Shown piece after piece: positions 33,299-45,615 of a DNA stretch of 64,000 nucleotides. Position 1 is the stretch's first letter. Each line of letters begins with the position of its first letter. Source of the stretch: Trebouxia sp. TZW2008 (lineage: Eukaryota; Chlorophyta; Trebouxiophyceae; Trebouxiales; Trebouxiaceae). Under the pieces are notes generated by a model. The model worked only from the letters and a program-made list of their open reading frames with translations, made no database searches and had not been told where the DNA came from. Location of the stretch: the NCBI GenBank assembly GCA_002118135.1, contig BDIU01000048.1, positions 186,001 to 250,000 on the forward strand, read 5' to 3'. Position numbers and translations under genes: made by a program.

Positions 33299-34869
33299 AT
33301 GACTCGACAAATGGTCTTGGACCAAAGTCGTGAAGGTAAGGAAGTCAGACTTGCGACTTACGTTCAAGCTCAAACGTTTGGATACAAGCCCTTGATCACT
33401 GCCTTCTTGATTTGCAGTTTTCTGCGGCAACGGGTTTGAGAGCCTACTGCACCACTGTGCAGCGGTGTGGCAGTATTTAAGTCGTCAGCCAATCAGCTCC
33501 ATCCTAGCCTTGTCTGCCACAAATCACGGCATCCGTGACTATGTACTGACACATCTGACAGACCTGGTCAGTCCTGTCAGTTGCCATTGACTTGCAGCAG
33601 CTCTGAGCTGACACACGCTTTCTCTGCAGCGTGGGTCGATTTTGCATGCTTCAAGCAAGGAGCAACTGCGAGACAGCCCATTCAACATATGGTCAGCGCT
33701 GCAAACGCTGTCCCTGTATCGCATGCCTTTCGGAGCAGCCTCCTGTTTTGCTAATCTCAGTATGCAGCATTTACGATGCCTGTGCCTGTCTTCGCAATTT
33801 TGCGCAAGTGTAGAGGTACCAAGACTTACAAAAGTGCTGGCAGAAGGTAGCTTGCCTGCCCTTGAAGAGCTAGAGACTTCTTTTGGCATTCGTAAAATTA
33901 GTGACTTGAAGCACCTGGCCAGAGGATCATGGCCACGCTTGAAAGTGCTTAAGCTTCATCGCTCGCCCAATGTGTCAACACAGCAGGTATAGCAAGAGAC
34001 CCATTTAGATCCGCGAGCAGACAGCAGATCTACCGCCGCTGGAGCGCCTGGAGGCCCGGAGGTGGACCATTCATCTAAGCAATGCATCGGGGGAATGCAA
34101 GTGGCCGCTTCTGGAAAGTATCGTCGCAGCCTATGTGATCAGTCACCCTGCAGCAACATATGCACACTTGAAGTACGTTGTAGTAGATCCAATCAATGTC
34201 CCACAGTGCTTATTTCAGGTGCTTGACATGCATTTGCCCCGCCTGGAGCATTTAGATATTGCACTGAATGTTGGACGTGGCATTGTTGAGATGGCTGAGA
34301 TAGTGAACAGCGGCCCATGGAACCATCTGACGGCGCTATGTATTGGTGGATATCAGCTGGCCTGCTACTCCATGACTGCCGTGCAGCATGCGGGCTGGCC
34401 GCACTTGAAAGAGCTAGATTTGTCAGATGGCTGCATGGATGCTGAAGCCGTGCGTTGCTTGAAAACATGCAATTGGCCATGTCTCAAGTCTCTTAGTCTG
34501 ACGCAGAATGACTTGGACCATGATGCTGTGCTGCATTTGATATGCGCTGATTGGCCTTGTCTTTCCTCGCTGTATCTGAGCGAAAATCGTCTCTGCAATG
34601 CGGCTGTTCAAGTGTTGATCAAGGGAAACTGGCCAAAACTTATGCACCTTGATTTGGCCAAAAACAATCTTGGTTTAGATGCACTGAAGTCCTTGCTGCA
34701 AGGGTATTGGCCAAATCTAGCAGAGCTATGCTTGGAAGACACAAGTATCCGGTCTGATGACGCTTTGAAATTGTATGGTGATGCTGTCTGTGTTGAATCA
34801 TGCAAGTTTGGCCATTTACTGCAAACCTGGTGTGATATTCACAGTAGTAGCTCTTGCTCAAGGAATTGA
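33299..34869 (+). CDS. leucine-rich-repeat protein, possibly F-box-like
   Basis: Exons 33299-33335, 33418-33566, 33630-33986 and 34021-34869 give 463 residues, with every phase consistent. The C-terminal half has repeats of about 26-27 residues, each with a W-P-x-L-x-x-L-x-L start and an N-x-L-x-x-x-A middle (for example WPHLKELDLSDG, WPCLKSLSLTQN, WPCLSSLYLSEN and WPKLMHLDLAKN), typical of ribonuclease-inhibitor/GALA-like LRRs in algae. The N-terminus (FESLLHHCAAVWQYLSRQP) could be a weak F-box-like helix pair, so a substrate adaptor role is possible. The third intron would be only 34 nt (33987-34020), because reading through meets TAG at once. Confidence 0.7.
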
Positions 34870-35700
34870 GCCTGACTATGGAGCAACCTTAGGATGTTTT
34901 TGACAGTGTTTGAGTTTCTTTGAAACTGAAGTCCTGAGTCAAGCGACTTGACCTCTTGCAAAAGCTTTTGTTTGCTTCAAGTATGCTGCCATGCCGTAGG
35001 AATTTTCTTCAGCCTAGTCACGCATCAATGCTAGCATATCAAGAATGCCATGCTTGACGTTGAAAAGCGCCTCCATGATGGCTGTCATGCTGTTTTGGCG
35101 CAAAGCATTTGATAGATCGAAACATTACAATTGATGCATTTCATCTTTTCATAATTTCAAGCCTCGCGTAAGTCAACCTTGATGCATGACACGAGAAACA
35201 TCATTGATGACCTTTCGGACTGCTAGAAGCTAGCGCACTGAAAAATGCCTGATCCGGTCCTGGCACTTACAGGCCAGACAACGCTACTAACAAGGATACT
35301 ATGTGCAGCAGCTGTGGTGACAGCAAGTTCAAGTCCTGTGACATATTCTGGATCTCTGTGCTGTTCTCGTGCGCAGTGCTGTTGTTCTGAAACAGGTAAG
35401 TATAACTTAGGAAGGCAAACTTGCATACCAATTTTGCTCAACCTGAAGCAGCATAACCTTACACGTAGGTATGACAAAACCGCTTGGTGGAATGCTATGC
35501 TGACAAAAGCCACAAATGTAAAATACACGCAACACGGAGTAAACACATGGAGTAAAGGTCACACTGCTACACTGCCCGTGCATAGTGAAGCAACAAAGAG
35601 ATACACCGAACAACACTTCTGCTGCCATTGTAAAGCACGCAACATGAACCCTGGGCTGTTTCTGCTCACAGATGCTCCCTGTGACGCCTCTCAACCTTTC
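34870..35700. other. no supported gene
   Basis: Holds the 3' flank of the LRR gene. A 161-codon plus ORF (35245-35730) has Cys/Thr-rich shadow-like composition and no recognisable domain, so I do not call it. Confidence 0.4.
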
Positions 35701-35864
35701 CTCTCTATCGCTGGCAACACTATACAGTAGGGCTGCTTCTGCTCACAGAACCTCCGTACTGTATCAGGCCCAATGGCCAATATTTTGCTATATCAAGCTG
35801 GCAACATTTCGCAGTACTCCCTGAGCTGCTGTATCTGCTGTCCCTTCCTCTGCATGGCCTCCAG

Positions 35865-36180
35865 CACTTGCGTGATAGTCCTTGACAAATCCTCATGTTG
35901 CATCTGCACCATACAACACCACTTTCAAGCCTTGCCACTCAATGCGCTTCTAAGACTGTACTCCCAGGGTGCATGGCCTCCAGCACTTGTGTGATTGACC
36001 TTGACAAGCCCTCATGCTGCGTCTGCACCATACAACACCATTTCACAGCCTTGCTAGTCAATGCATTTCTGAGACTTTGTTTCCATGGCGCCTTGCCCCC
36101 AGCACTTGCGTGAGGGATTCTGACAGGTCCTTGTGCTCCATCATGCAGCATCACTCTTACCCCTTGCTAGTCAATGCTCT
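35865..36180. repeat. about 118-bp tandem repeat, 3 copies, exon-like
   Basis: Copies each hold GGCCTCCAGCACTTG (or its variant), a CTTGACA patch and, in the first two, CACCATACAACACCA. On the minus strand each encodes the same helix (LSRTITQVLEAM, LSRSITQVLEAM, LSESLTQVLGA), so the duplication unit carries an exon. Confidence 0.75.
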
Positions 36181-37779
36181 CTGTGTTCTGAGAGAATGCA
36201 CCATTGATGTGAGAAGCCCGCCGCAAGGGGTGGGGGTTGGAAGCCGGGGGGGGGGGATTGAGGGGCACAGAAGATCCCTCACATGGGAAGCTGCAACATG
36301 AGCATCGTCCACACCACTCTATGCGTTTCTGATGTTCTCATTTCAGCATAAGCCACCATGTGCAGCGCCAAACATCAAGCTGAATAATCACAATGGAGAT
36401 ACAAGGTAGAGAAGCCTATCTATGCAGCTGTCGAGACAGTCATGTAGCTTGAGACGTTTGAAAGTGTTTGCTGCTGCTTGCTAGTCAATGTTGCAATGCA
36501 TTGAGTGGCGCGTGGCACCGTCAAGCTCTTCAGATCAGGCGCTCTTCTCAAGAACGCAACATGTTAAACACCCACATTGATGCTCTTAGGCTGCTGCTAC
36601 TCACAGAGCCTGAAACGATGGTAACGCTCAGTAGCGAAGACTTTTCTTTTCTTATGATACTGCAGTCCACTTAGCAATCGAAAGGATTTCACCTCTACAT
36701 CTTCATCATCTGAGCAAGCCAGGGTCTGTACTGACTGCAGCAGGTCTGCATAGCGCAAGTCCAGGACAGCCAACTCATCCTCTAGGCTCAGCAGCACTGA
36801 TGCCACTTGCTGCCTGCATCACAATATGACTGTTGACCAAAATCTGGAAAAATCGGAAAATCCAGGACCCTCGAATCCAGGTATGGCATCCACACATGTC
36901 ATGGATGTGATGCAGTTCCCTGTGCTCTGCGTAAAGTCGTCACCCAAAGCCTCAACAGCATCAAAGCCACCTGCTGCCTGCATCAGCACACAACCCTGTC
37001 AGAACAGCCAGTTAGCTGAGTGTGACTTCCTGGTGTGTATGTGGGTGCAGCACAGCACCTTGTGACAGAACCCACAGGCGTGAAGCATAGTGCAAGGCCA
37101 AAACTGCCAAGCCACCCTATGGGCTCAGCAACACCGGAGCTGCTTGCCACCTGCATATTAACACGCCACTTCGAGTTCAGCTACACATAATTTCATGAGC
37201 GGCAGCAAAATATGTATTGACTGCAGCAGGACTGCCAAGTCAATCTCCAGCCTCAGCAGCATTGAAGGCACCTGCTGCCCGCATCGCAAACACTGGCATT
37301 GACAAAAACATTCAAAACCTGTTTTCGTCCATGATCCTGCAATGCTTACAGCATAGGCCCGGGGGAAAGGGTCACATCCCTGTGGGCATAGCTGATGAAC
37401 TCCATGTGGCTGGGTACTTTGTCGACAGACGACGGACAGACGGAACTCACGTTCCTGGAGTTTATGCGCAGGAAGCATCCACACCAATATAGAGCTAGAA
37501 CAGTCAAGCTGTTGTCATTGCTGCTCACAGGCCGTTGTAGAAAACGCCCAATATTACCTGGTTTGCCAGGATTGCTGCTGCTTTCGGCTAAGTACAACGG
37601 CCTGACAGCCACTGTCACCCCTCCTAGCGCCTTTGCTTTCTTGCCCCTGTTGCCTCCCTTCCAGTTGCCCTTCTCTAGGCAGCCGGCGGGGCAGGGCTGG
37701 GCCCAGCAGCCCTCTAGTCTGCCCTCTGCCCTGCCCTTTTGCCCCTGCCCCTGAGGGTTGAGCCTTGCAACGCTGAGCT

Positions 37780-38055
37780 GACCGGTGTATGCATTGTGGC
37801 TGGTGTCTGTCACAGTGGTGTGTGTGAGGCTCAGGGCCAGGAGGGGGTAGCAAGGGGACGGGCAGTCTGATGGGCAGTGCTAGATGCCTTGGGCTGCACA
37901 CGCCTGCAGAAAGAAGATATTTTGACATGACTGCTGTATGCACTGCAGCTGTTGTCTGTAACAGAGCTGTGTGCGAGGCTTGGGGCTGGGACGGGGTAGC
38001 AGGGGGCTGGGCATTCTGATGTGTACTACTAGATGCCTGGGACTGCACATGCCTG
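37780..38055. repeat. about 140-bp tandem duplication, GC-rich
   Basis: Two copies share TGTATGCA, GTCTGT, GTGTG-GAGGCT, GGGGTAGCA and AGATGCCT-GG patches in the same order. The preceding stretch 37610-37760 is unusually C-rich on the plus strand. Confidence 0.7.
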
Positions 38056-39230
38056 AAATGATTTGTCTTGCTTCAAGAGCATGTGAACGATTTATGTGCA
38101 CACAATCTTTGTGCCACGAAAACAGTGGAACACAGAAGCTTACCATCAGCTGGCAATGAAATCAGTTGCAATATCAGAGGGACTTGAGACCAGACATGCC
38201 AGTCTGCAGTCTATCACGCATACAGCTGACAGTAAATTCCCAGTGCATGAGCCCGAATATGCATCGACATCCTGCCAAGCATAGTCATGCAGGCAAATGG
38301 CTAGGCAGCCACATGCTGGGCCCTTGCTCAAGGCCCTGCAAAGGCTCATGTATGCAGGCAGGCTTTTGTGGCAAAGGGTCGCCAGACGACAGACCCTTCG
38401 TGAGTGTTTGCTGCTTGTGACTGTTGCACAGCTTGGGCATGGTTACTTGCACTCTCTTGAGGGGGTTACTTGAGAGATAGCAGACCTGCTGTGAGTTTTG
38501 AAGGGGAGCTATGGCAAGCTTTGGGGCAGGCAGGAGGGTCCGAGGAAGGCTCTGGGGTGGGTTGCTGGCGGGTGAAAGAGTCCACCAGCGATTGATTCAA
38601 CCCCAACACCCTCTCCATGCTTTTCTCTGTGCGCCTGTGCGCAAAACAGACTTTTCATAGAGGCACTTGCACCAGGTTGAACATGTCACTTGTGCATACC
38701 GACATGGGCACATGCTGTCAGAAATTTTGCAATGACTGATTGCAGAACTGCAAGCAGGCAGCTGGGATCGAATGGAAGCCAAGGCCTACTGCACTCCTGT
38801 TTGACATGACATGCATCCTGCTTCTGATTGACACTGGATGCCAATGATATGTATGTGAAAACTGCATGAAGATAGCAATGTAGCGGTGAAGGTGTTGATG
38901 ATGGTAGTCTATAATTGAATGGCTAATTCCATGCATGCATTTCTTCCAATCAGGCCAGCTATGCTTGCCACACTGAACATGATGCGCCATAGGAGCAGCA
39001 CAAACATAGACACAAATCCAATATCACAAGGCTGGATATCTAATTGACAACAACTCTGCAAAGTCAGGCTGACATCAGGGTTGCATCAAGACTCCCTGCT
39101 GCTGCAGAAACTGTGCTTCAACTGCTCTGATGCTTCTGATCGAGAAATCTGTACTGAAAATGAGTTTTGCAAGCACAAAAGCAGTCACTGGTCAAGAGCG
39201 GAAGAAAGTAACAGAGGCTAGACCTAAGAG

Positions 39231-42186
39231 CGTCCCCCAGTGCAGTGCACATGCCCCTCTCCTGGTGTAAATATCTCTCCGCCTTCTCAGTAGCTACCCT
39301 CATGTCCCCCATCTCCCTGCCATGTGCACACTCAGATTCAACGCCTGCTAAAGAGACAACAGTTACTGGGCTCGCCAAATCAGTAGCATCTGTATAACCT
39401 GGCCGCTGTTGTCAGATCAGGCAAAATCGACATGTGCATTGTGTTGCATCAATCTTTGATTGTGGGTTTGCTTGGCACAGGATGATTTGATCTGCTGTGC
39501 TTAGGAGCTGCCTAAGATGCACACTTACAGGCTATCCTCAGACCTTGTTTAGAAAGCTTTTGAGCGTTCAACTTCCTTGTTGAGCTAGGTCAGCATGACA
39601 TATTCAGAACTGTCAAGAGCAATTGCAGTGTCGTATCACGTTGGTCATTCAGATGTCATTGTGCGTGGCAGGCTTACCTGGCATGCTCTGCTGATGCATG
39701 GCGCAGCACAGAGGCCTCCAGCTTGAGGTCAGCCAGCTGCTGCTGGTGCTGGTCCACTAGTGCTTGGGCTGAAACTCTCTCAGCATGCTCCTGCCTCAAC
39801 TCCTCCTGTACGCAATATCCTTGTCAGTTTGGTCATGTCAGCTAGACGTAGCAAACAGTGTGTTGTTGAAGCTGATGCTGCTCCACTAGTGCTTGGGCTG
39901 ACACCCCCTCAGCATGCTCCTGCCTCAACTCCTGCAGCAAAACATCACAACTATGTCAGAGTGATGAGCGTTGCAGCAGCTGTGCGCCACAGATGCCTTC
40001 AGTTTGAGGTCAGCTAGCTGCTGCTGCTCCACTTGATGCCTCGGCTGAGACCCTCTCAGCATGCTCCTGCTGCAACTCCTCCTGCACACCAGTCTTGTCT
40101 TGCCCTTTACCCAATGTGCTGTGTTGACTTGCAGCGTTTTCTGTTCAGATATGTGCTCCAAGTGCTCTCAGAGCAATGCAGTACTATGTCATAGGTTGCA
40201 TGAATCTGATGGACATATAGTCAACGTCACTGTATGGTTTGTGCAGTCAGCCTTGTTGTTTGGCTTGTGATATGCTTTGCTTTCTTCTGTTCTGTCAGCA
40301 TTGCCTTGCACTGCCTTGCCTGTTTTCTCTCTCAGCCGCATTGGGTATGTGTCGTGCAACAACCTGAATTGCTCTAGAATCACGTGATAGCCAGAAGGCA
40401 AGTTGCATGCCTGAAGGTCTCTGTAGCGCTGCTCACAAGGCAGAATGAGATGTGCAAACCTTCAGACACATGCTCTGCTGATATTGCCATGCAGTGCCTA
40501 GCCTGTGCCTTTGATGCAATGACCAAGCTGCCTCAGCAAAGAGAGATGGGCAATAGTCAAGGTGCTTGCTCTGTCAATACTGCCTTGCATGAGCCTAGCC
40601 TGCATGCCTAGCTTCTGAGTGTCTATCATGCAAAGGACAAGCTGCTCTGGAGAGCTGGGATGGATGAAAGGCAGAGTGCATGCCTTGAGATCTCTGTAGC
40701 GCTGCTCATGGGGCTATAGGGGTAGACCCCTATAGAGGGATGGGAGGCCTCTGCCTTGGCAAAACGAGATTGCTACATGTCTAGGCGCAAACTCTGTTGA
40801 CGCTACGATGCAGTGCCTAGCCCATGTCTGTAATGTAATGTTCAAGCTGCCTCAAAAAAGAGAGATAGTCAGAAGTGAAGATGAATACCTGGAGATCTCT
40901 GTAGCGCTGCTCATAGGGATGGGAAGCCTCTGCTTGGGCTGTGGCTGCCTCACACTTGAAGCTGAGGTGCTCAACATTGCTCCTCAGCTTGCTGATCACA
41001 CTGTCTCTTTCCTGAGGCACAGGCCAAGGCAAAACGTGGGTCCCAAGCATGAAGCAGGCAAATGCAATGATTTCATGCATCAGGAGGACAGCCAAAGCAG
41101 CCTGAAGTTGTGTTGTCTGATGAGGGATCTGCTGCGTATTACAGAAATACTTGGGAGTTCGTGATTGCCAGACTGCAGTGTGGTGGACAGGGTGCAGTAA
41201 GGCTGCACTGATGCATGAATACACTGCTCTTGACATGCAGTCACTTTTCCATTAGTGAGACAGTGAGCTGGATCAAAGGAAAGCTGCATAAATTTGCTGA
41301 GATCAGCTTTGTTAGCAACTTGAGCTGCCTCGTGCAGTGCTGATACCAAAGCAGATGCTGGAACGTGCAAGCCAGGCGATAACCTTGAGTTGACGCGCAG
41401 ACTGTGTTGTCTTGTCCTTGAGCTGCCTCTGACATTGCTCAAGCTCCCATTGAACATCACCCAGCTTCTGGCTCACCTTCTCTGCATTGTGCTCAGCAGC
41501 TGCGGCAGCAGCAGACTGCTGAGCTGATGCTGCTTCTGCATTCTGAGCCATGAGACTGGAAGAAGCCATACGCGCACTCATCTGTCGTGAATTATGCTGT
41601 GCATGAGCAAGGTCCTTCCTGCAGCAATGAAGATGTCATGAGTTGATGCATGAGCATGGTGCATTGTTACCAAAGTCCTAGCTTTAGATCACTACAAGCA
41701 TTGATCAGCATTTCGCAGTGATGATCTATGCAGCTGGTGCAACTTCCTGATTGCAAACTATGCATGCAAAGATGTGTAGATCTCAGCTGGCAGGTCACTA
41801 TGCATGCAATATTTCTCTGCACAGTCTGAGCAGACAGACCTGCAGATTTCCAGCTCTTGCTGCAAAGACTTGTCAGCCTTGCCCTGCCGCTCAGCATCCT
41901 TGATCAGCTTTGCATTTTCATCAGCAGTTGCCTCCAAGGCATCACGCATTTCCTCAAGCATGCTGCGCATCTCTGTGACTTGCTGTGTCAGCTTGTCTCT
42001 CTGAGTCTCACTGTCTTGCAGCTCAGCTTTACGTGATTCCGTCTGTGCATGCAATTCGGCACGCAAGTCGCATCGCTCTTGCTGCAAGTTGGCATTATCG
42101 GAATACGCTGTGGACAGCTGGTCTTGCAGCTGTCTCAGAGCTAGTGCTGCTGCTTGCGAAACACTTTTGCTGCCATACATGGCCAT
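39231..42186 (-). CDS. coiled-coil protein with duplicated exons
   Basis: Large helical, Gln/Glu/Ala-rich protein without a recognised family. Confident exons (minus): 42186-41840 (start, about 115 codons of heptad-like sequence), 41618-41384, 41011-40889, then 39805-39678 (GAGGAG start) and about 39354-39231. The first three junctions are in phase. Visible stretches include QQVTEMRSMLEEMRDALEA, LEQCQRQLKDKTTQ and YEQRYRDLQ, all charged and suited to long coiled coils. There is no membrane segment or catalytic motif. Structural, centrosomal or vesicle-tethering roles are all possible. Exons 3 and 4 are each surrounded by decayed extra copies. The phase between the last two exons does not fit, so a small exon is missing or the model is incomplete. 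Confidence 0.55.
39678..40085. repeat. triplicated coiled-coil exon
   Basis: Three copies of an exon starting (E)ELRQEHAER(V)SA on the minus strand: 39805-39678 (intact), about 39935-39850 (open start, then stop) and about 40082-39985 (single-base shift and stop). Each retains an AG acceptor. Confidence 0.85.
40405..41011. repeat. triplicated exon end (CAGCGCTACAGAGA)
   Basis: The end of the 41011-40889 exon (minus frame EQRYRDLQ) recurs near 40705-40680 and 40440-40410, together with downstream intron sequence that includes ATGCAGTGCCTAGCC and AAGCTGCCTCA. The two extra copies have lost the upstream half of the exon. Confidence 0.8.
40710..40731. repeat. small perfect hairpin
   Basis: CTATAGGGG and CCCCTATAG flank a 4-base loop within one of the repeat units. 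Confidence 0.7.
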
Positions 42187-42755
42187 AAGGCACCCCTAAA
42201 ACAACCTAGCAAGCTTTGCCTCGACCATATGCAGTCTCTGAAGCAGCGCAGGCGTTACTGAGGACTGAGCGCGTGCAGGCTGTCTACGTATCAACCGCTG
42301 ATTGCCACCATGACAGGTGACACAGGGCTGGTCCGCCGAACACGCGACGGGTGTCAGCGAAGTCGCGTGCCGACAAATTACCACTGACCTTAGCAAAGTT
42401 GGCCCGAGAAGATGCGGCTGGCCTTGTCGTGTTTTCAGCGCAATGATGTCAACATCTGCTCGGTCAAGTAAAAGTGTCAGTCAAGTGCCAGAGCATTTGA
42501 CGTGCGAGGGCGGTGCAGCGATGAAGGGGCGATACTAGGTACAAAGCGCCCTTCCCAAGAGTTTGTGCCATTCACAGGCTTATTGAAGCGATTTACCTTG
42601 CGCGTGGCACAAGAGTTCAGCAGCTAGAAGGCTTCAGCAGTTATGATTCAGCTTCACGACAATGAGACATAAAAGTAAAGCTGCTCTTGCTGTGCTCTAT
42701 GCTGGGTAGGCAGAACTGCTGACCATCATGATGATGGTGATCACAAGCCTTCAAT
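42187..42755. other. spacer between UBC27 and the coiled-coil gene
   Basis: Both genes are on the minus strand, so this is the 3' flank of UBC27 and the promoter side of the coiled-coil gene. No exon-like frame was seen. Confidence 0.5.
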
Positions 42756-43669
42756 TTAGCCTCCTAGCAGTCTTTCAAGAGCTGCGTTTTGATCTCCACC
42801 AGCACTCAACAACGCTCGCGACACAGCATTGTACTCAAATCCCATGTCCAGTAGTTGCTGCACCTGAAAACACAGTAAAAGGCCTAGAATGAATGTTGCG
42901 CAAGAGTTTATGCTTCACTCCTCATAAGACTGCAACAGCTGGAACACTTGCTTGAGGCAATGTGCACCAAGACTGCACGCACCCGCGAGTCGTTTGCGCT
43001 TGGCCTAGCTGCATACGTCTGAGTCCATTCTTTCGCTTGTCGCTGGAACTCCTTGTTTTGTCGCATGTACTGCTTTGCAACAACAGCGTCCTGCAGAGAC
43101 AATGAAGGTCATCACTGTCTGTTGTGATCACTCAAAAGCCAGGACATGTTCCCTTGCCTGTGGATCATTTGGTTCTGGAGACGACAGCAGCGCCTGCAGA
43201 CTGAGCAGCGCTGTCTTCAGCGTGAGAGCAGGCGACCACTGATCCTTGAGAATGTCAAGGCATATGGCACCATTGGCACTGCTCACATTAGGATGCCAGA
43301 CTTTTGTGATGAAGCGCATCTTTGGGGGCACAAAGGGATACTGGTTATCTGCATGCATCACAGCATTATGTATGTGCATGAGACTCAATACAACTTGCGC
43401 TGTCTCGTTAAAGTGTTTACCAAGCGCTATATCTACAACAAAGTAGCCTCCATCATATGCGGTGTCTTTGGGGCCTTCAACAAATCCAGTTAGTTTCTGC
43501 AGATTGCCGTCAGTGATTTGTATGGTGACCCCAGAAGCTTTGTCCCGGTCAATCTCCTTGAGCTCTTTCTGCACAGTGATTGTCGCTCAAAACAACTGCG
43601 CAGCTTGTGATAAGCGCATGAAGCGTTGTGCAGCTGAGGCTCAACCTGGATCCTGCCAAAATCGGCCAT
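42756..43669 (-). CDS. UBC27: ubiquitin-conjugating enzyme E2, UBC27/UBE2K type
   Basis: E2 enzyme with a C-terminal UBA domain. Exons (minus): 43669-43646, 43568-43421, 43348-43158, 43090-42983 and 42863-42756, giving 192 residues, the same length as Arabidopsis UBC27. The UBC fold shows YPFVPPKMRFITKVWHPN, then the catalytic Cys in GAICLDILKDQWSPALT. The UBA end reads QQLLDMGFEYNAVSRALL. The first coding exon is only eight codons. Intron 3 starts with GC (CAG/GCAAGG), a GC-AG intron; the others are GT-AG. It acts in nucleus/cytosol on lysine-linked ubiquitin chains (family knowledge). Confidence 0.93.
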
Positions 43670-45615
43670 AGCAAGGTCAAGTCAACGGACTACGGCTAGC
43701 GACAAGCGTAAGTCAACTGTTTTGGAAGACATCAACCCCAGCGCTATTGTTCACAACCTGTATTGCGCGACAAAACAGTGTGCCGCGTCATGAGGCGCAA
43801 CACTTGCACTGGCGATGGACTGTTCGTATGCAGAAGGCTCGCGATCTGGCTTTCAGTACAGCAGCGTGCACTTGTATGTGCCAAGACTGTGTTGATCAAT
43901 TTATTGCAATCTCTTGAGTCATGCATAGACTTTCGAACTTCGACTTCGACACGCTTTTCAGCATGGTGTCGCCTGATGCGGCACAGCGACGACAAGTGAC
44001 GTCTGCCCTGGTTCCCAATTTGATACGATGCCTGCCCCGCTTGCACTAGAGAGCACCGCGCTGTGATCAGCAGGTGCACACGGTGTCAGATCAAGACACG
44101 GCCGTATTGACTTGACACGAGCAGCTGTGCTGATCTATGTTGTGAAGTGTGCAAGGTTTGGGGCATGGCCTGCTGCAAAAGTGAAGCAAAAGCAAACAGA
44201 GACTGGTCAGGTTTGCCCGAGGCTCCGCCTAACATGCCAGCACGAAGGCCTTGATTCAGCCAAGTACATACAAGCACATACATGTCGAACGGTGTGCCAA
44301 AGGCGTCTTTAATGACACTGGAAGCTGCTAGAATAAGTCTGCAGTCAGCTTGCTTATATGCTCTGACCTACCTGTTACAGTATGCACAATGTTGTCGTCG
44401 TTTCATGTCAAAGCATCATTGGTGCAGTCCAATGTAGCAAAGATCCAATTGCTGCAAGCCCTGTGTATGCCTCGTTCTGCCTCCAAGCATTCCAAACATC
44501 ATGAAAAGTGATCCCAAAGTACAGTCTCTGACCATGTTGAGGTCTAACAAGCTTGCTATGACACTCCCATATGACCATCGTTGACATCAGACGCCTGACA
44601 GGAGCTTCAGAGGGTGTCGTCATGTCTCAATGCCAGTGCAGCAGTGCAGCTTCACCAATCAATGTATGCGCATTTCCACAAGCCTTCACCAGCGTTGATG
44701 CCATTGCTGGAAGCTGTCAACAGCATGATGACGCTGAACAATGCAAGCTCAAAGTGGCACTGAATGGCAGAATGTCAAAATTCTGCTGGGGCTGCAAATG
44801 CCTGAAACGGTGTATAGCCTTGGTTATGCCACAAAAGTTCGTGCACAACAGCCGTGCATCTTTCTGATGATGCAGCAAATTGAATGTTTGCAGAGTCATA
44901 AATATTGATTGTCACTGGAAGCACGGGCGTGGTGCAAAGCTGTGATCAGGAGTTAGTGTCCTGAAAGTGGCATTGAGACTTCTACAGAAGAGTGCTTAAC
45001 TTGATTTGGCAGTTGTGCATCTGTACAAAACCCATACAGGCAACAAACATAGTACAGGAAAAATAGAGTCTATGCGGTCAAGCATCATGTCTGGAAGCCT
45101 CTGTCTATAGGGGCAGCCCAGGAGAGCATAGTACACAGTGTTCACAGGATCTATGCTCTTTCATTTCTTGATACACGCTCAAAGAGCTTGGCGGGTTGTC
45201 ACAAATCCAGAGGGCAAAAGGCTAAACAACAGCACAACTCCTGCTGTTTGTACAGCAAAATTGCTGGTACAGTGTATATAGTACAAAAAGGTATTGTAAC
45301 CTTCGCCTCCTCCTCTGAGCATAGCAAAACAGCTCGGCAGACTGTCACAAGCCCAGAAGCATTGCAGAATGCAGCAAAGCCATTGCTGTTGTATCTCGTC
45401 ATGAGACAGCTGCATCTTCACTGAGTCTCTAGGGCGCCCCATGCTGCGGAATAGACTTTCCACTAGTTATGTCCGCTAGGAGTGCTGATGAAAGTGCAGT
45501 GCTGCAGTCGGTACCCTGAGCGTGTTTTGCCCTGACTTTCAACAAGGCGCTACAACAACATGCTGCAATATCCAAGCCGCTCTGCCTGACAAGGCTGGTC
45601 AGTCTGCTGGCAGGA
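43670..45615. other. intergenic, weak frames and a tandem duplication
   Basis: About 1.9 kb. A minus frame near 44650-44408 (LYFGITFHDVWNAW) is protein-like but isolated and unrecognised. Two related blocks near 45187-45260 and 45325-45400 share GGCGGGTTGTCACAA-like and CCAGA-GCA patches, an old duplication. No RNA gene was noticed. Confidence 0.35.

Larger units (their letters stand above)
35700..39200 (-). other. scattered coiled-coil-like exons, possible 3' part of the 39.2-42.2 kb gene
   Basis: On the minus strand several short frames bounded by AG and GT look like helical exons. 36835-36720 has LLSLEDELAVLDLRYADLL, with GATGTAGAG before a GT donor. Related but decayed blocks lie near 36990-36900, 37160-37090 and 37300-37200 (the last reads LLRLEIDLAVLLQS). 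35930-35820 contains DLSRTITQVLEAMQRK. I could not link them into one model. The same strand and similar sequence style suggest they continue the coiled-coil gene, but a separate gene or relics are possible. Confidence 0.35.

Noticed and set aside
35245..35730. 161-codon plus ORF
   Set aside because: No motif, mixed composition, no flanking splice sites that extend it, and no family recognised.
36247..36256. poly-G run as a telomere or origin signal
   Set aside because: A single homopolymer without repeats or partner elements; possibly a sequencing artefact.
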